Below are positions 1 through 15,500 of a stretch of DNA of 64,000 bases, one piece after another. A model generated the notes under the pieces. That model ran no database searches and was not told the origin of the DNA. It saw only the letters and a list, made by a program, of their open reading frames with translations. This stretch comes from JAZKAR01 sp040389065 (GTDB lineage Bacteria > Pseudomonadota > Gammaproteobacteria > Burkholderiales > Casimicrobiaceae): positions 277,639 through 341,638 of the forward strand of contig JAZKAR010000005.1 of NCBI GenBank assembly GCA_040389065.1. Reading direction: 5' to 3'. A program made the position numbers and the translations under genes. Position 1 is the stretch's first letter. Each line of letters starts with the position of its first letter.

Positions 1-560
1 CTAATTGGTGAAACAATTTCGCTACTAGAAGAAGTAAGAGGTGTAGGCAACTTGCCTGCCGTAATTCGTCGCTTTATATTTCCAAAAAAGCTAGCTATTG
101 AACTCTTTCTGGAAACTAATTTAGGAGTTTTATTTGTTTCATTGTTTACAGCAGTAACTTCAGGTTGTACCAAGCTGCTACTTTCGACTCTAACAAAACT
201 ATTGGCATCAGCAACAATAAGATCACTATCGCGAACAACCTCTGGCGCATAAGCAGCAGGCTGTGATCGCTCACTATGTATAGAAGAAGGACGTTGTTTA
301 TCACCGGTATTAAATGAAAAATCTGTGCCAAAAGTAGTAGATCTAGTAGTATTAAATGCGGGGCTATCAATCGAAGAATCAGCAGTGATAGGAGAACTTT
401 GTGTTGATGAAGAACTCATATCATCACGCTCAGATTCATCTTCTCTCACAGTTTTCAACTGTTTGAGACGTGCTAATAAATTATTTAATCTTGCCGGTTG
501 GACTGGTTGCGCAATACTGGTATAGGTACGAGGTAATAAGCTAGCTGGCACAAAACCTAA
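1..560 (-). other. Disordered Ser/Thr-rich tail after module A
   Basis: After the shared 'PASLLPR' phrase comes a basic helix (ARLNNLLARLKQLKTVREDE). A Ser/Thr/Asp-rich stretch follows (DDMSSSSTQSSPITADSSID), then VVRDSDLIVADANSFVRVES, and finally basic ASFFGNIKRRITAGKLPTPL with Ser at the edge. It has the same style as the linkers after other modules. It may continue into another module or the C-terminus outside the window. Confidence 0.5.
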
Positions 561-3500
561 ATCAGCTTTCATACTTTCATACTTAGGAACACTTCTTACA
601 TACCCGCCTAGATCATCTTCTTGGTATTTTGTCTTTTCGTGATCTAAGGCTTCATAAAACCGAAGATTCAATTTTCCTTGAAATAGCAACGCAGCTAAAT
701 CTTCGACTGTTTCAAAGAAAATTGAATCATTATGTTTACCATCTTTTTCTGTATTCACGCCTCTTAATGCGAATTTTCCATTCTCTACTTTTTCTATAAT
801 CATTAAATGAGGCGTATTTTTATCTTCAGTAATATAGTTGTAATTTATACCTTTAAACGTCAAACTATTTTCTTCATGGTTTTCGCCATGCTTACCATGG
901 GCGAATACAAACATTGAATCTAACTTGTCTGTGTTAAGAGCCTCAAAGAGTCGTGCCACAATTGGCATCGCAGAGGCTCTTGCAGCATCGGTAGCATCTG
1001 TCTGTGCTGCCGCTCTCAATGCTTTCTCGTCTGCTTGATTTTCAAATGCTAAACCAGTACGGCCTCTCACTCGCATGTAGCGATCTAGTTTATTAATATT
1101 GAATCCATACCTACCTTCGCTGATCCCGATATCTTCTTCTAAAGAAATGCGTAATGCCTCTGCATTTTCTTCAACATCATCTTTTGCACCTAACATGCGC
1201 ATGATGGCTTTGGGTACACAGTTATCTGTGGCGGCATATAAAGAAGGTTCGGTATCACCACTTTGCTCACCCATGGAGATGCGGTCTGACCCTTTTGATT
1301 CTTGTCTTAATCTCTTTGGAGAAGTTTCCAAATCTTCAGTTGCAGTACCTGTTTGTGAAACTGCAATATCTTCTGATGACATTGTCGAATGTTTGCGTTT
1401 ATTAGAAGTACTTTGTAAAGCAGCATCCGGAATAGTTTGTAATTGGAATGCCGTCTTAGCTTTCTCTATCCCTAAAATCAACTCCTCTATTCTTCTGTAA
1501 AGATTATCATTGCCCCTAAACATATTTTTCTGTATTTTTAGATAGCTATTTCTTAATTCATCTAACTCTTCCAATGACATATTTTGTAAATCAGGTTTTT
1601 CTAATAATTTCTCTCGATAATTTATTTGATTAACCCCTAAATCAAAAGCTTTCTCTGCCCATTTATCGCCTAAAACTTTTGATTTATTTTTTAGTAAATT
1701 AGCTCTAGCCCCTACCATATTACCTAATGGAAGGTTTTTAATTTTATCAAACATTACATCAAGCCCATTCATGACGCCCCAAACGTTTGAACTCTTGAGC
1801 TTTGCTAACTCATTATAATATAGTTTATTTTCAGGTTGACTTATAAACGAACTGATACGAGATTGAGCCTCTTTAATAGATAATGTTCCCTTTAAAATAT
1901 CATTAAGGATAGTTTCAACATGACTTTCCATTACCAAGGCTAATAAATCTTTAGTAAAGATAATTGTAGAGTTTTCTTTTAAAAATCCTATCACCTTTTT
2001 CTCTTTTGTTTTTATCCATTGCCCTTGAGTATCTTGTACCCAATGCGGCTTATTAATTCCTTCTGCCTCTCCTCCAAAAACTCTCCAAACTCCATTCTTT
2101 TTATCAATACAGCGAATTATGGCTCTACCATTTGCTGGTATTTTCCAATTGCGATTCTCTAAATAGATACCACTTTCCGCATAAATAAATAACTCTTCCT
2201 CAGAATCTAGCCGTTCTTTAGATATTTCTGAGATGCCCTTTTCATTTATTCTTTGCAAGATTGCATCTTGATTCAATGGTAACTTGTAAATATCTTTTTT
2301 ATGCTCCTCATGGTTCTGAACTACCTTTTTCTTTCTTGTATCTAAAATTCTTTTCTCTTGAGAGAAATTCCATAACAGGTGATTACTCACTGCATCATCA
2401 GCTAAAATTTCTTTTTTCGAATAAGAGAATTGACGATCTATAAATGTTTCTGGTGTATGAATAGCAATGCGCTTTTTAACATTATCATTATCCATAAAAT
2501 TAGAATCTGAAGATCCGGAAACATCTCTATATTCAGGTAAAATATGAATATCAGGATTATAAACAATCTCTCTAGATCCATCGTGCATACTGCTATCATG
2601 ATCAGAAGAGCCTAATGTTCTTTGCTTAATAATTCCTTTGAGCACATCCCATATAATAGTTAAATTTTCTTCAATTACTGGATCAATATATTCTAAGTCT
2701 GAATCTGGGCTTGCTGGCACCTCTAATTTTGATTTACTTAAAACTTTAAGCGCTTCTACTAAATTAAGATTCATTTCAAATATAAATTCAGATCTTATTT
2801 CCTCACTAACGATCTCATCTAAATCTATCCATGCATTTTTTCTTTGAGGTAATTCTTCTTCAACAAAAGACGTCTCCCCATTATCTTGATTATCTTCCTC
2901 AATATTTCTTTTTGCTCTCAAGACAATTGGATAAATTATTTTATATATTTCTTCTGTTGTTAGGCCTTCATAATCAGCCATTTTCTTATCAATTGTTTGA
3001 GATACTAAATCTCTTAAAAGTACATCTTTTAAGAGATTTAGTATCTCTTTTTCTATTTCCTTAGCAGTTAGTACAGAATCTTGAGATTCAACTCCTTTAA
3101 CCAATAAAGAATTTAATTTAACTTCTAATTTAAATTTGAGTGTATTTAATAATTTTTCAGAAATACCGCGAATTGCATTTTTATAAAATTCCTTTTCACT
3201 TCTATGCTCATAAGCTTCTTCATTTAAAAATAGATTTACAATTTCTTCCAAAAACACTTCAATATTATTTAATTCAATTTTATAGCCTTTAGAAGAATGT
3301 TCATTGCTACTTTCTTCTTTCCATTCAACCTTAATTGCCGCTTTCCAAGCATCAATATATTTTTCATCTAACCAAAATTTTCTTACTGCATCTCTTACTT
3401 CTATTTCTTTTATTGTTTGTATAGTTTCATCTAAATTTCCTTCTTGAAAGAGAACATCAAAACTACGTGTATCTAGCAAAGCTCTTTCACTAGGCATAGA

Positions 3501-6500
3501 AATTTTATCTTCATTAATTAAAGAAATATCAGGAGCAAACCCCCAGCTCATTTCTGTTTGTAGCTCATCATAAATCATTTTTGAATTAGGCTTAGGTATA
3601 GCTTTAAAAAATCTACTAATTGCCATAACAGAACTATTAAATTTGCTAGGACCTTGATCACGAATACTTACATTCTTAAACAAACCAAAAAATGGACTAA
3701 ATATATTATTAAACCCACCGAGATAAATAGCACTCCATATATGTTCATTCAGATGGGGATTTTTCACCATAAAATGCCACATTTCTTCTGAAGTTACCTC
3801 TGGATTCATTTTAATTACTTCACCTAAATCAACCCCTACCACTTTTCCTTTATCTAATAATGATAAAATGAAATTACCATCATTTCTATCTGGATCTCTA
3901 AACAATAAAGGTGCTAATTCTGCTTCAAACATAAATCTGACTAATGCAAATAGTCTTTTTGATGCCATATAAGTTTCACCAGATAGTTCACCACGGTTTC
4001 TCGCTACGTAAAGTAATTTCTTTATTGATTCTTCAGTAATTGGTTTTTCTATATAATCAATAACTAACCCTCTCTGGTTCCCTATAGTTAACTCGCCATA
4101 ATAATTAGGAAGAAATCTTTTTGGTCTGATAAATCCATTCTCATCTAAATTAATTTTTTCCAATACCTTTTTTTCATTTTCATAACTTATCACATCGACA
4201 GAGTTCTCTTCTTCATCATCCAATGCGAATTTCACAGCATATTCTTTGCCTCTTGCATCTTTATAGATTTTTACCTGTGCATGTGATCCACCGCCTAAAT
4301 CTCTAACAAAATTCAAACCTTCTTGTGGTGCATCATAGGTAATTATTGGATATTTATCTTTTAAATATTCTATTTCTTGATTAACTCTATTACCATTTAC
4401 ACTCATTTCAGAATAATTTACCAACTCCCCATAAATTCTTCGGATTTCATCGTATTTTCCATTTACATTTAAATGATGTAAAGAATAAATAAATCTAAGC
4501 GCTGCATCTGATTCACTTTCCTCAGGCAATCTGAACTTCAATAGAATATTCTGAAGAATTTCTAATTTTTCACTTTCTGATATATTTGAACTAACAATCC
4601 TATCTAATTCATTCTTTAATTCGTGCTCATTACTAGAAGAATATATTTTCATATATTCTAGATATGCCTCCCATTCATCACTTGTTTCCAATTCATCCAT
4701 GCTTGCATTATATTTTTTTTCTCTTTTTTGTACTTCTAAAAGCTCCTGATGAATGGCAGTATTAATGGGGTCAGACCCCTTTGATTGCGCTGGAGAAACA
4801 TTAGCGCTAACAGCATTTTTTTCCTGTTTTATTAATTCTCTAAGTTTCTCACGCTCTAACCGTTCACGTGCAACCTGAGAAATTAATCCTCTCCACTCAG
4901 TCACTGACCTCTCATCTATAGGCCCTATTAATTCTTGGACTTTTTTCTCAATCTCATCGATCAGTTCCTTAGATGGCGCTTCTTCAGAAAAGCGCTTAAA
5001 TTGAGCGGCGATGGCTACCAAACGCTTAATTTCAGCGCTGAAAAGCTTGACTTCTTCTGGGGCATTTTTCCCAAACTTTTTCCCCCACTCACGTACAATG
5101 GGATTCGCAGTGGTACCTGTTAATTCTTTTAGCGCTAAAAGATCTTGTAATAACTCTTTTTTAAGCATCTCTTCAGGCGACACTTTATCTTGAGAAATAC
5201 CCGCCGCCCTCCCAACCCCGTGCTGCTCCTTCATATCAAGAGTATTAACCCTCGAAGGAATGGTAAGATCAGTATCGACCCTCGACACGGTTCTAAAAGT
5301 AGACGCTCTAGAAACTTGTGCACTACTGGGTACACTACTACCCGATTCATCGTCATCTGAAGCTGCCCCAATCACATTATTAATGGGGTCAGACTCTTTT
5401 GATTGATCCCTCATGCCCACGGTATAAAGCCTATCTTGCTCTTCTAGTTCTTTCTGGTGCTCGGCTGCAACCTCTGACCAAACTCTAATACTCGCTTTGC
5501 TTGATAAAGCTGCATCTTCATGATCTTTTTTATTTTTAGCCCAAGCAAAGCTCAATTCAGCACCCTCTTCTTTCAGGAAGGCTCTCAATTCAGCTTCACT
5601 AGTAATCACTCTCTCTAGCATCACAGCGCCAACTTCGCCAGATACATTTGTTTCGATAAGTTTATCTTTAACTACGATAGCTTTTTGACCGCCTGCTAAT
5701 TCCTCAACCACTAAAGCCCGTGTATGTCCACTTTCTTCTCCAGCTTTCTTCCAGGTATTAACTATGCCTAGCTCAATATAGCCTTCTATCATGTCTCTAT
5801 AGAAAGCGCCTATATCAGCCTCTATGGTTACGGTTTGTAAGGAACGACCTTCCTGACTAAATAATCTATCAATCCACTCAAACTCTGCTTTTCCATCCAG
5901 CAGTCGATCTGTGATAGCTAGCAGCAACTCTTTTTCTCTCGCTTGCGGTCTTTTTTGTTTTTCTACACCCAAGGCAGCTTCTCTTAACTCTTTCCAGAGC
6001 GCATGTTTTTCAATTTGCTGATCGACCCTGGCTTTATAAGTCTGCTCTGTTTCGCTTTCTTCCCTTACTGGCCTTACGAGCTTTGGCAACACCCCTTTTT
6101 CTCCATTCAAGGTGCGCAGCATAACATCCCAACAGTCTTCTCCTGCTGATACGGTATGAGCAGCGCCTCCACTACCAGAGCTTGGTGCCCGATCATCAAA
6201 GGGGTCTGACCCCTTTGATTGCACACGAACAATCAACTCTTGAATTTCTTCAGCAGACTCGAAATTATTATTATCTTTATAATATAGTTTATACGCATTT
6301 AAAAGTTTTATTATATTTTCAAAATCATTTATAGCATCTATATTTTCTAACAAGGATATTGTTTTCGATATAAAATCAGCTGATAATTCAAAATCATGCG
6401 TTTTAATAAGCTCACCCACATAGAAAACATATTCAGCAATAAACGATGTTAGATCTAATTCCCTGTCTTTACGCCCCAAGTTTATATAATTTTCAAGATC

Positions 6501-9500
6501 ATTAATTCTTACTAAAACCATATTTTTGAATTCGCTATCAAGTTGATTAGCATTACAAAAATCTTTAATGCAATAGAATATTTTTTGTTGAAATTCACTA
6601 TCAAAATTTACTACACTCAAAAGATCATTTAAAAAATCTTTTCTATCGTAAGGTAGCTTATTTATATGCTCATCGTTAATCTCATCAATATTAACACTTA
6701 CCATTATTCTTATTAACTTTTCAATTTCGCCTTTTATATGTTTCCATATTATTTCACTATATTTTTCACCTTCACCTTCATTATAAATATAATTTAGTAT
6801 TGACATTTTAACTCTATCAACGTTTTCATCAACCTCAACTGTTTTATCTACAGGTTTAATTTCGTATTCTTTTAGCCAGTTTTCTAGTGTTTTAGAAAGA
6901 GGTGTAACGTTTGTTTTATGTTCACTTTGCGATGGAATATGTAATATTTGAAGGCCTTTACTTGGAATTTCAAAAGCGCCGGACACTATTTCATGAATTT
7001 CATCAGAATATTCAGATGGCGATGGGCTGCCAAGAGCATGGATTGCGTTCTCATAATTAGCTTTTACATCATATATATTAGCATTTTGAGTAACTAATAC
7101 CGATACCATATTATCAGATTTTGTTTTGGCCATATCTTGTATAGCAGCAGTAATTACCGAATGATCTACATAATATTTTTCATATAAAGGATTTAAATAT
7201 AGAACATCTTGATTTTTAACTTTATCTTTTAATTTTGCTAGAAATCTATATGCAACTATTTGCCCCTTTGGATCTTTAGCACATATTAGCCGACGCTTAC
7301 CATCCATACATCTTGCAATTAGGTAAACACTCTTGGGATTATTATAATGAAAGCAAGTGTGTAAGTAGAATGAACTTAAAAATAGATCGTAGGGATCATC
7401 TGTTTCATGTATCGTATAAATTCCACATTGCTTTACTGGAAGTGCCTCTTGCCATACTTTATCAGAATCCTGTGCGTTATTCCCATTATAACGGGCAGTT
7501 AAATATTCTGTCTTATCATCAGATAACAGACCTTTACTAACAAAAAACAGGAAGTCTTTTTTCATTTTTATAGCACTTTCACCATCCTTTATTTGAGTGT
7601 TAATATATTTATTAAAATTAACCGCATATGTCATCACATTTAAAAATAAATCATGCTTCTTTTCAGACAAATCTAAAAGTCGATTTACTATCATCGGATC
7701 ATCAGAACCGAATATAGTTTCAATTAAATTATTAACAGTATCTTTAAATGCTTCTTGAGTATTTATATCATTAATTTTCTGCAGCAATAATAAATTATCG
7801 TCAATTAATGCTGACACAATAATATTCAAATATTTAATATTATCAATAACCAATTTAGAATCATTTATTTTATTTTTATCATTATTATTACTATGCCCTG
7901 TTAAAGCAACGCGTAGCAATTTATGTTTCTCTTCTTGACTTAAAAAATTATTTTTAGCCAATAATACTAAGCCGTTTAGTGTAGTATCGATATTCTTGCT
8001 ATAAAAAATGTTTCTATTAACCAAATCAATTAATTTATTAGTTAATTGATCATCAGAGAAATTTCTACAAATAGACCATATTGGCAAGAAAAATATTTTA
8101 GACTGCGTATTAAATTTTTTAATTAAGCTTAAGAACTTTTCAGAATCATTATTATTGGGTATATCCAATAAATTAATCATATCATGATTAACCGAAGAAT
8201 TTACCCATTGTTTTTTATTATAAAAAATGTTTTTTATTTCTGTTTCTATTTCAGTGGAATACGTATGACCATCAAGTTTTAATGCTACACATATCCCCCA
8301 TCTAGCCACTGCTGCCTTCCTTACATCTGAACTATTTTTATATGTTTCTTCGTCGCTCGTTATATCTTTTAGTAATTCTTTCCCTAAACCATGTAAATAT
8401 TTTTCTACAAGCGGCAAAATGCTTACTTCTTTATTATTTTCCACACCGCCAGGAAAACTGGCTAAGGTTTCACGAAGAAGATTTTCGAATTTATCTTTCT
8501 CAAAGAAATTTATATTTGGATCTCTTTTAATTTTAATTTTACAATTAGCTATAAACAGCGATATTAAAGTTTCTTTATAATTATTTTCTTCAAGATTAAT
8601 TAATAACAACATATCCTCATTTAACAATTCCGGGTGACTTGTTGTCATTTCAATAGCTAATTTAAATCGATAACGTTCACTGAGGTTAAAGTTATTTAAT
8701 TTATTTGTTGTTTCCAATGAATCAGTAAGCGCGTCTAAACCTAACAGCTTACCGATATTCTCTTTTTTAGCAGCAACCATTTTTGCAAGTTCAAAACGAG
8801 CTTCTTCATCTTTTATATCCATCTCGTGAATAGATAAAAGCAAACCTTTTAAATCTTCTTCAACCATTTCCTTAGCACGCTTTATTTTTGATGCCTCTAA
8901 ACCTGGCTCAGACCCCTTTGATTCTTCACTACGCCGGTCATCTTGCTCTGATTGCATAGCATGTTCTGGCTGCCTACCTGGTATTGGTATTACCGGAACC
9001 TGAGGAGCTTCTGCTAATTGCGCTTCTCCCTCAACAGTCGTAGCGTTTCTGAGTCTTTCTATCGTAGCTCTTGCCTGATTAACTGCATCATCATTAGCAT
9101 CATAAAGTTCATGCGCAGTTATCCACTGTTCCAAATCACGAATCAGCTCATCTTTTTTTACAACTGTTAGGTGGCGATCATCGAGTGCTTCATTTGCGCG
9201 CTCAAGTAGTTTTTCGCTTTCTCTCGTTTCTACTTCTTGGATCGGAGAATGGGAAATTGATGTTTCAGGTTCAACTCGGCTAGGACCCGCTTCCGAGCTA
9301 TCCGCCCCACTCAAATGTTCAGATTCAGTTACTGCTTCTCTGAAGTTTTTAAACCCAGGTTTTTTCTTAAGTCTAGTTCTTGGCGCGAGAGAAGAAGTTC
9401 TTTCCGGAATTGCAGGTCTTGAGAATGGTGTTTTAGGCTGCTGCTGTACTATGTTATCTAATTGCGGTACTGCTGCAACCCTGTTCCGCCCGAATAAATG

Positions 9501-12500
9501 ACCCATATGGCCCATATTTCCTACTACTCTTCTTACTGAGCCAATAGACGGCACATTAAAGGTAATAGCGTTCAATAGGTTGATTTCTCTCAGGCCCTTT
9601 TCGCTTACAGGAGCATGGTAAGCTTTTGGATTGGTATGAACCGGATCGACAAAATCTGTTACTCCAGCAAGCCACTCTAAGGCTTCTTGCTTCATCTTCC
9701 CCTCTGCAGGCTGAAGGCCAATACGATCACCCAATGCCAGCAGGCTTGCCATATCTTTTGCACTGGTAATCGTCTGGCTTTCATTACCTTTGCGCCCCAG
9801 GCCATAAACACGGATGATATTAGAGGCACCAGGTAGGAATGGCTTCACTACTTCCAGCCGTAAGATATGCCCCTGCGTTGGAGTAACAGGAACCACCATC
9901 AGTTGAAGGGTGGGGGGAACTTTCTGTGGGTTCACAGCCAAAGCCATTGAGGAAAGGTGTCCATTCATTGCTGCATTGAACACATTTTCCGCAATGGCCT
10001 TGCGTCCTTCTTCATTAGCGCTCTTAAATCCTGTTATTTCATGAGGCATAACGCCTTCATGAAGCAGAGCCATCTGCATTACATCCCATTGTTGCCATAC
10101 TTTGGCTTCTTTTCCAAACCTGCCATGGCGCAGCACGCCGTTTTTATCCATGCTATAACCGGCTTGTTCGTTAAAGCCCATTTCGTGGTAAGCATAGGCA
10201 TTCAGAATACGTTTTGCATCGTTCAGGTTAATGCTTGATGGAGCACCTTTCATTTCGCCACGTTTTTGATTGACTAGCTGGGCGAAATAGAGAGCGCAAG
10301 CTTCTTCCTCGCTGCCAGCCCCGTAATGATGTGTACTACTGGGGGCAGACTTATCTCTTGGCTCTTCAGTCCCTCTAGCTTGCTTTTTCCGTTTCGGCGA
10401 AAGCACTAAATCATGTGTTACCGTGCTAGTTGAAATAGCTCGCGAGTGACGGCGTTTATGTCCTGCTTGCTGCGCAGATGTGGATGTATTTGGTTCTTTA
10501 GAATCATGCACTACTAAAAGTGATACATCACCACCAGATTGTATTAATGCGGCTATCAAGCTTTCAATGTGGATAACTGGAAATACTTTATTCTTGACCT
10601 CCATCCGAGATGGATCATATATTCTTAAGTATTCCGCACTGTATCCTTCGCCTGCATGCAATAAGGTTAAAACCCGATCAGGAGAAATTATTACTCGCTC
10701 ACCTAATACATCCGTTAAAAAGAGAGTTTCACGACGAGTAACTACTCCAAACTGTGCATAATCTTGAATGAGGCTAGATAAGTGTTGAGAAAATATTTCT
10801 CGTTGATCCAATACTCTTGAGACATAGTGTTTTCGTTTGAACCATTCTGTAATACATGTCTCATTTAATTCTTGTCTAAACTGAGGATATCTGGCAACAA
10901 AAGTTAATACATCTTTTATTGCTTTCTGCCATTGCTCCGGATCAGAGGCTCTATTACAATAGGCCTCTTGAATATCATCATCTAGTTCAGCCAATACTCG
11001 TAAATATTTCTCATTTTTTCTTACAAAAGCTCGATCGAATGGCAGTCCATTCAGTAAATCAGGAACTCTGGTAAGCTCAGAAACAATACTACCTGATTCA
11101 ACTATTCTTACTCCCCATTGAACTTGTGCAATTAATGCCCTCCAACCATCATTTACTTTTCTTTCTGCAATATCTTGTATCTGGTTATATAGCACTCCGT
11201 CATGATGCTCATCTATCCACTTATCTATTTCTTCCGCGAATACCGTTGGACTAAAATCTTCTACATCACGCAGTGCAGACAGTAACTCTCTACTAGCTAC
11301 CTCTTTACTCACATTCGGCAGAACATCTGAAAGCAGTTGTTTAATACGTTCTTCATCTACTACAGCATCACCCAATACTTTTCGGCGCTCTTGATCTATA
11401 AATGCTAGCTGTCTTTGTTCATGTTGTGGATCTTGCAAGGGAACAAGTTGATCAAATAAATGTGAGAATTCTTGCTCCATTTCTTGTAAACGTGTTTCAT
11501 CTAACTCATACCACTCTCTAACACTTACCTCATCATTTTCTGATATTGTTTCTTTTGTTAATAGCATTCTTCCTATAAATTTAATATAGCTGTGATCAAC
11601 GAGTTCCCCTTCTTCTAACTTATCAAGGGCATTATCATTTTTTATCGTATGGTGATTTTCTATTGAATCAAAGACCATTTTCCCCGCATTAATAGGGAGC
11701 ACAGATCCAAAATCAGTTAAAAGTTTATCTATTAAAAGATATTGATCTTCTGGATACCCCAATAACTTGCCATGCTCTACTTCAAAATATTGGCTTAACT
11801 CTACCTTATTAACATGAACCGAACCATTATCAATCAATTGCAGCTTAATTCTTCCCGTTTCGAGGTCGCGCACTATAAAAATATTATCTGCACTCAGATC
11901 ACCATGAGCAAAACCCTGGCGAGCTAATGTGCGCAATAAATTTGCACTTAGATTGGTAATATATTTTGCAAACTTTCTAAGATCAATATTAAATTCGCCA
12001 GAAAGCACATCTTGAATTAAATCATGTAAACTATTCCCTTGCTGTTTTTTATAAAGTAGATGGTAATCCCCTTCTATTAATGCGATCCCATAAAAATCAG
12101 TAAAGATATCACTTAACTCTGATTTTGCAATCAAAGTAGCTATATTGCTTTCATAATATAAATGCATCAATCTTGTACTTTTTGCTGCCAACGAAAAATT
12201 ATCTTTCTTCGCTTCATGCACTTCCCCGAAATCACCTTCTCCCAAACGTTCACCAAACTCATATCCACTAAAAAACTTTTGAGGCACTTCAAATACAAAC
12301 ATTCTTTTAAATTTTTCTCTACTTCCAGTATGACCGTTAATTTCCACGTTCATATACCCCATATAACGTAGCGTAGAGGATTCTTCAGGTTGATTCTTTG
12401 CAAACTGCTGCTGGGTACTTTTCAACACTCTATCATTTTTAATTAACTCGCGATCATCACTATAATAACAACCTAGATACTTCTTGCCTGAAACAGTAAA

Positions 12501-15500
12501 CTCATATTCTGCATAGGTTATTTCATTATCATCATCATCGTCATCTCTATTTATTAAATAGGGCGTTATCTTTTCAGGATAAAGTCTTCCCTCAAACTCA
12601 GGCAGCTGTTCGGTTGGATAGACTATTATTTCTCCATTTTCTTTTCTAGCAGCATTTCTTCCTTCAAACTCATGAATTTCAAAATATTGCCCATGAGACA
12701 GCATCGCAACAGGGAATTTATCTAACCAAAAACCTGTTCCTTCATTAACTAAATGAACCTCATATATATACCCTTCATTTTTACTTTCCCATTGAATTTG
12801 ATAACTCTTACTTTCACTAATTTCGTCATCAAAAACTTTATATAGGTATCCATCTTCTCGAATTTTATATTGAAGTTCTCTATTTTTATCCCTTACCCAC
12901 CCTACGCTATCATAGATATATTTATTGGTTAGTGGCCTTGAAATTTGTCTCTTTATATCTTCTGGTAATATATAGTCTGCTGGCTTTCTTACATTACCAG
13001 GTATCAATCCCATCAAATAATTTTTGTCTTTATCATGAGCATTGATCCAAAGGCTGCTCTCTTCAAACCCATGTCTATTTTTGTTTGAGACTGCTACATT
13101 TAATTCGCTATCTTTTTTCTTTCGCCATTCAGTATCAAGATAGGCTTCTAAATCGTTTACATTCTTAAACTCTATACGCTTATCAATAGTGGAGTGCGAT
13201 TCTCCTGCTTCATTAACAACCACCTTACGGTCAGTAAGTACTATACAATCACCACCATTGCTACTCTTCGCTTTTTGTAACCGTTGCGTATGACCAATCC
13301 CTCCCCAGCTTGCATAAGTATTTAACTGTGCAAAACACTCTTCATCAGACATCAATACATCATAAAGCTGCCTAACTTCCCGTACATTTGATTTTTGTAC
13401 TGTATGCAGCTCTAAAGCTTGAGTAGACACATAGTTACTAAACCAACCCATATGCACAAAGCCACTCAACAATGCTAAAGCTATATAATTTTTCTCTGCT
13501 TCGCTTAATGCAGCACCTTTTTGTTTTTCTTCATACAATCTGGCAGATGGCTCTAATAATCTGAGCCACTCTAAACTATTTCCCTTATCCTCTAGTTCCG
13601 TTCTATATTTACCAAGAAAAGATGGTGAATTTTTTAAGATACCCCAAGCATGTTGTTTATCTTCTTTTTTACTACTTACAAAAGCTTTCAGTTCTTTCAA
13701 CTCTAAAAATAATCTGAGTTCTTCAGAAATATTTTCCAAACGCGCCTGAGACTCCTTAACCTTCCCTGTCATCATAAATACTGCACAATCGCTCATTCCC
13801 CCTTTCAGTGGAGTTGAAGAAGAAAGATCATCAAAGGAGTCTGACCCCTTTGATTCCTCTTTTCTGATAGTAGGATTTCCTTCAGAAATCATTCTATCTA
13901 TTACAGAATTTATTTTTTCTATTTCTGCTTGTTTGATAGATGTATTGTTACCTTCTTTAATTTCATTACCATTTTCTTCAACAATAATACGATTTAATGA
14001 AACAAGTCCCTCTGCTTCATTACTAGATAATAGACGCTTAATTCCAACAAAAACTTTTCGTAATTGTTTATCAAAATCATTTTTTTCAAAATCCATATCT
14101 GCAACTTTATAAGGATCAGAAAGCTCTTCGCCATGCCAACCTTTTCCACTAGCAGCAAATTGTGGTGAAACACCAAATATCTCTTTAAAAAACTCCACAA
14201 AATCATTTGTTGTATCACGACTGGGTTCAGCTATAGCTTGAGGGAAAAATGAATGTTTATTAACAAATGAGTCAACAAAAGCATTACTAGTTTTATATAT
14301 TTTCCTAATAGCTTTCATCGACATTAAAATAGTCTTTTTATCTTGCTCAGATTTAGCATTTTTCACTTTATTAATTAAGGATTCAGTTATTACTTCCAAC
14401 AAGTCTCTTATATTTGTTATTCTTTGCGCCAGTATAAAATAATCTAGATTAGTAGCTTGATCTGTTTTTTTGATATTTTTTCCATCAAAGTAAGCAAATT
14501 CTAATGCATACCTTTCCACTGATGGTCCATAAATTTCATATATACCTTTCTTTTCTCCCTCTGCAAAAAGATAATTGCCAGTTTCCAGAGAAGTTGATGT
14601 TTTATCTATAATTTCCTCTACTTTTTTATGACCAGGCACTGCTGTTTGAATACTAATTTCATCTATATACGCAAACCCGGCCTCTAATAAAGAGTTAGGG
14701 ATACTTACTAAGCCCTTCTTCTTTTTCGACTGAGAATTTAACTTACCAATTAGCTTTCCAAGTGCTTTTTTCTTCTTAGGTAGATTATTAACATCCCCTT
14801 CCATTAGCGTCGAACGTAAACGAGCGCGGAACCTCCAATCAGATAACATCGATTTAGTAACATTTTCACCTAATATTTCTTTTGATCGCGCTACGGTAGC
14901 TAAATCATCAAAATCAATATAAAGATTTATTTGCTTAGCTGGCAAGCGCCAACGTGCATTTTCTTTTTCTGAATATAAGAAACCATATTGATTACGCTCT
15001 ATATCTGTTGCGAATCCTATATTTGCGCTAGCTGGATGATAGTGGAGGTATCGTAACTGCGCACGCAATCTTTGCTTTGCTATCTGATTAATTAACTGAG
15101 GTACATCTTCTTTATAATGTATTTTTATATGCATTCTTTCTATCATAGAAACTGGAATATCTATAACTGTACCTTGTGGCCCTTTAAATGATCGGGTTAT
15201 AAATGAAATTATATTATGATTGAGGCTTGTCCAAATATGAGGATAAACATTATCAGGAAGATTAAAAGAAATATTCTGAAGCTCTAACAAGGCTGTCACC
15301 ATATTCATTCTGAATTTGCTATTTCCAGATGACGTAAGCAGCATAGGAATGGGTTGATACCACATAGTATGCATATGGATTTGATCAGGCTGAGAAGGTA
15401 ATAATTTGCCCACAGAATGTATTTTCGGTACCACAGGTACTGGTGGCTGATCAGCATCATCCTCTAGAGCTGCTACTACTCTTTTACGACTTTTACCCCG

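Noticed and set aside
7150..7400. Zinc-binding domain from clustered Cys and His
   Set aside because: The Cys and His (HTCFHY, ARC, LICAKD) are not spaced as in any zinc motif I know. Kept only as a note in the helical region.
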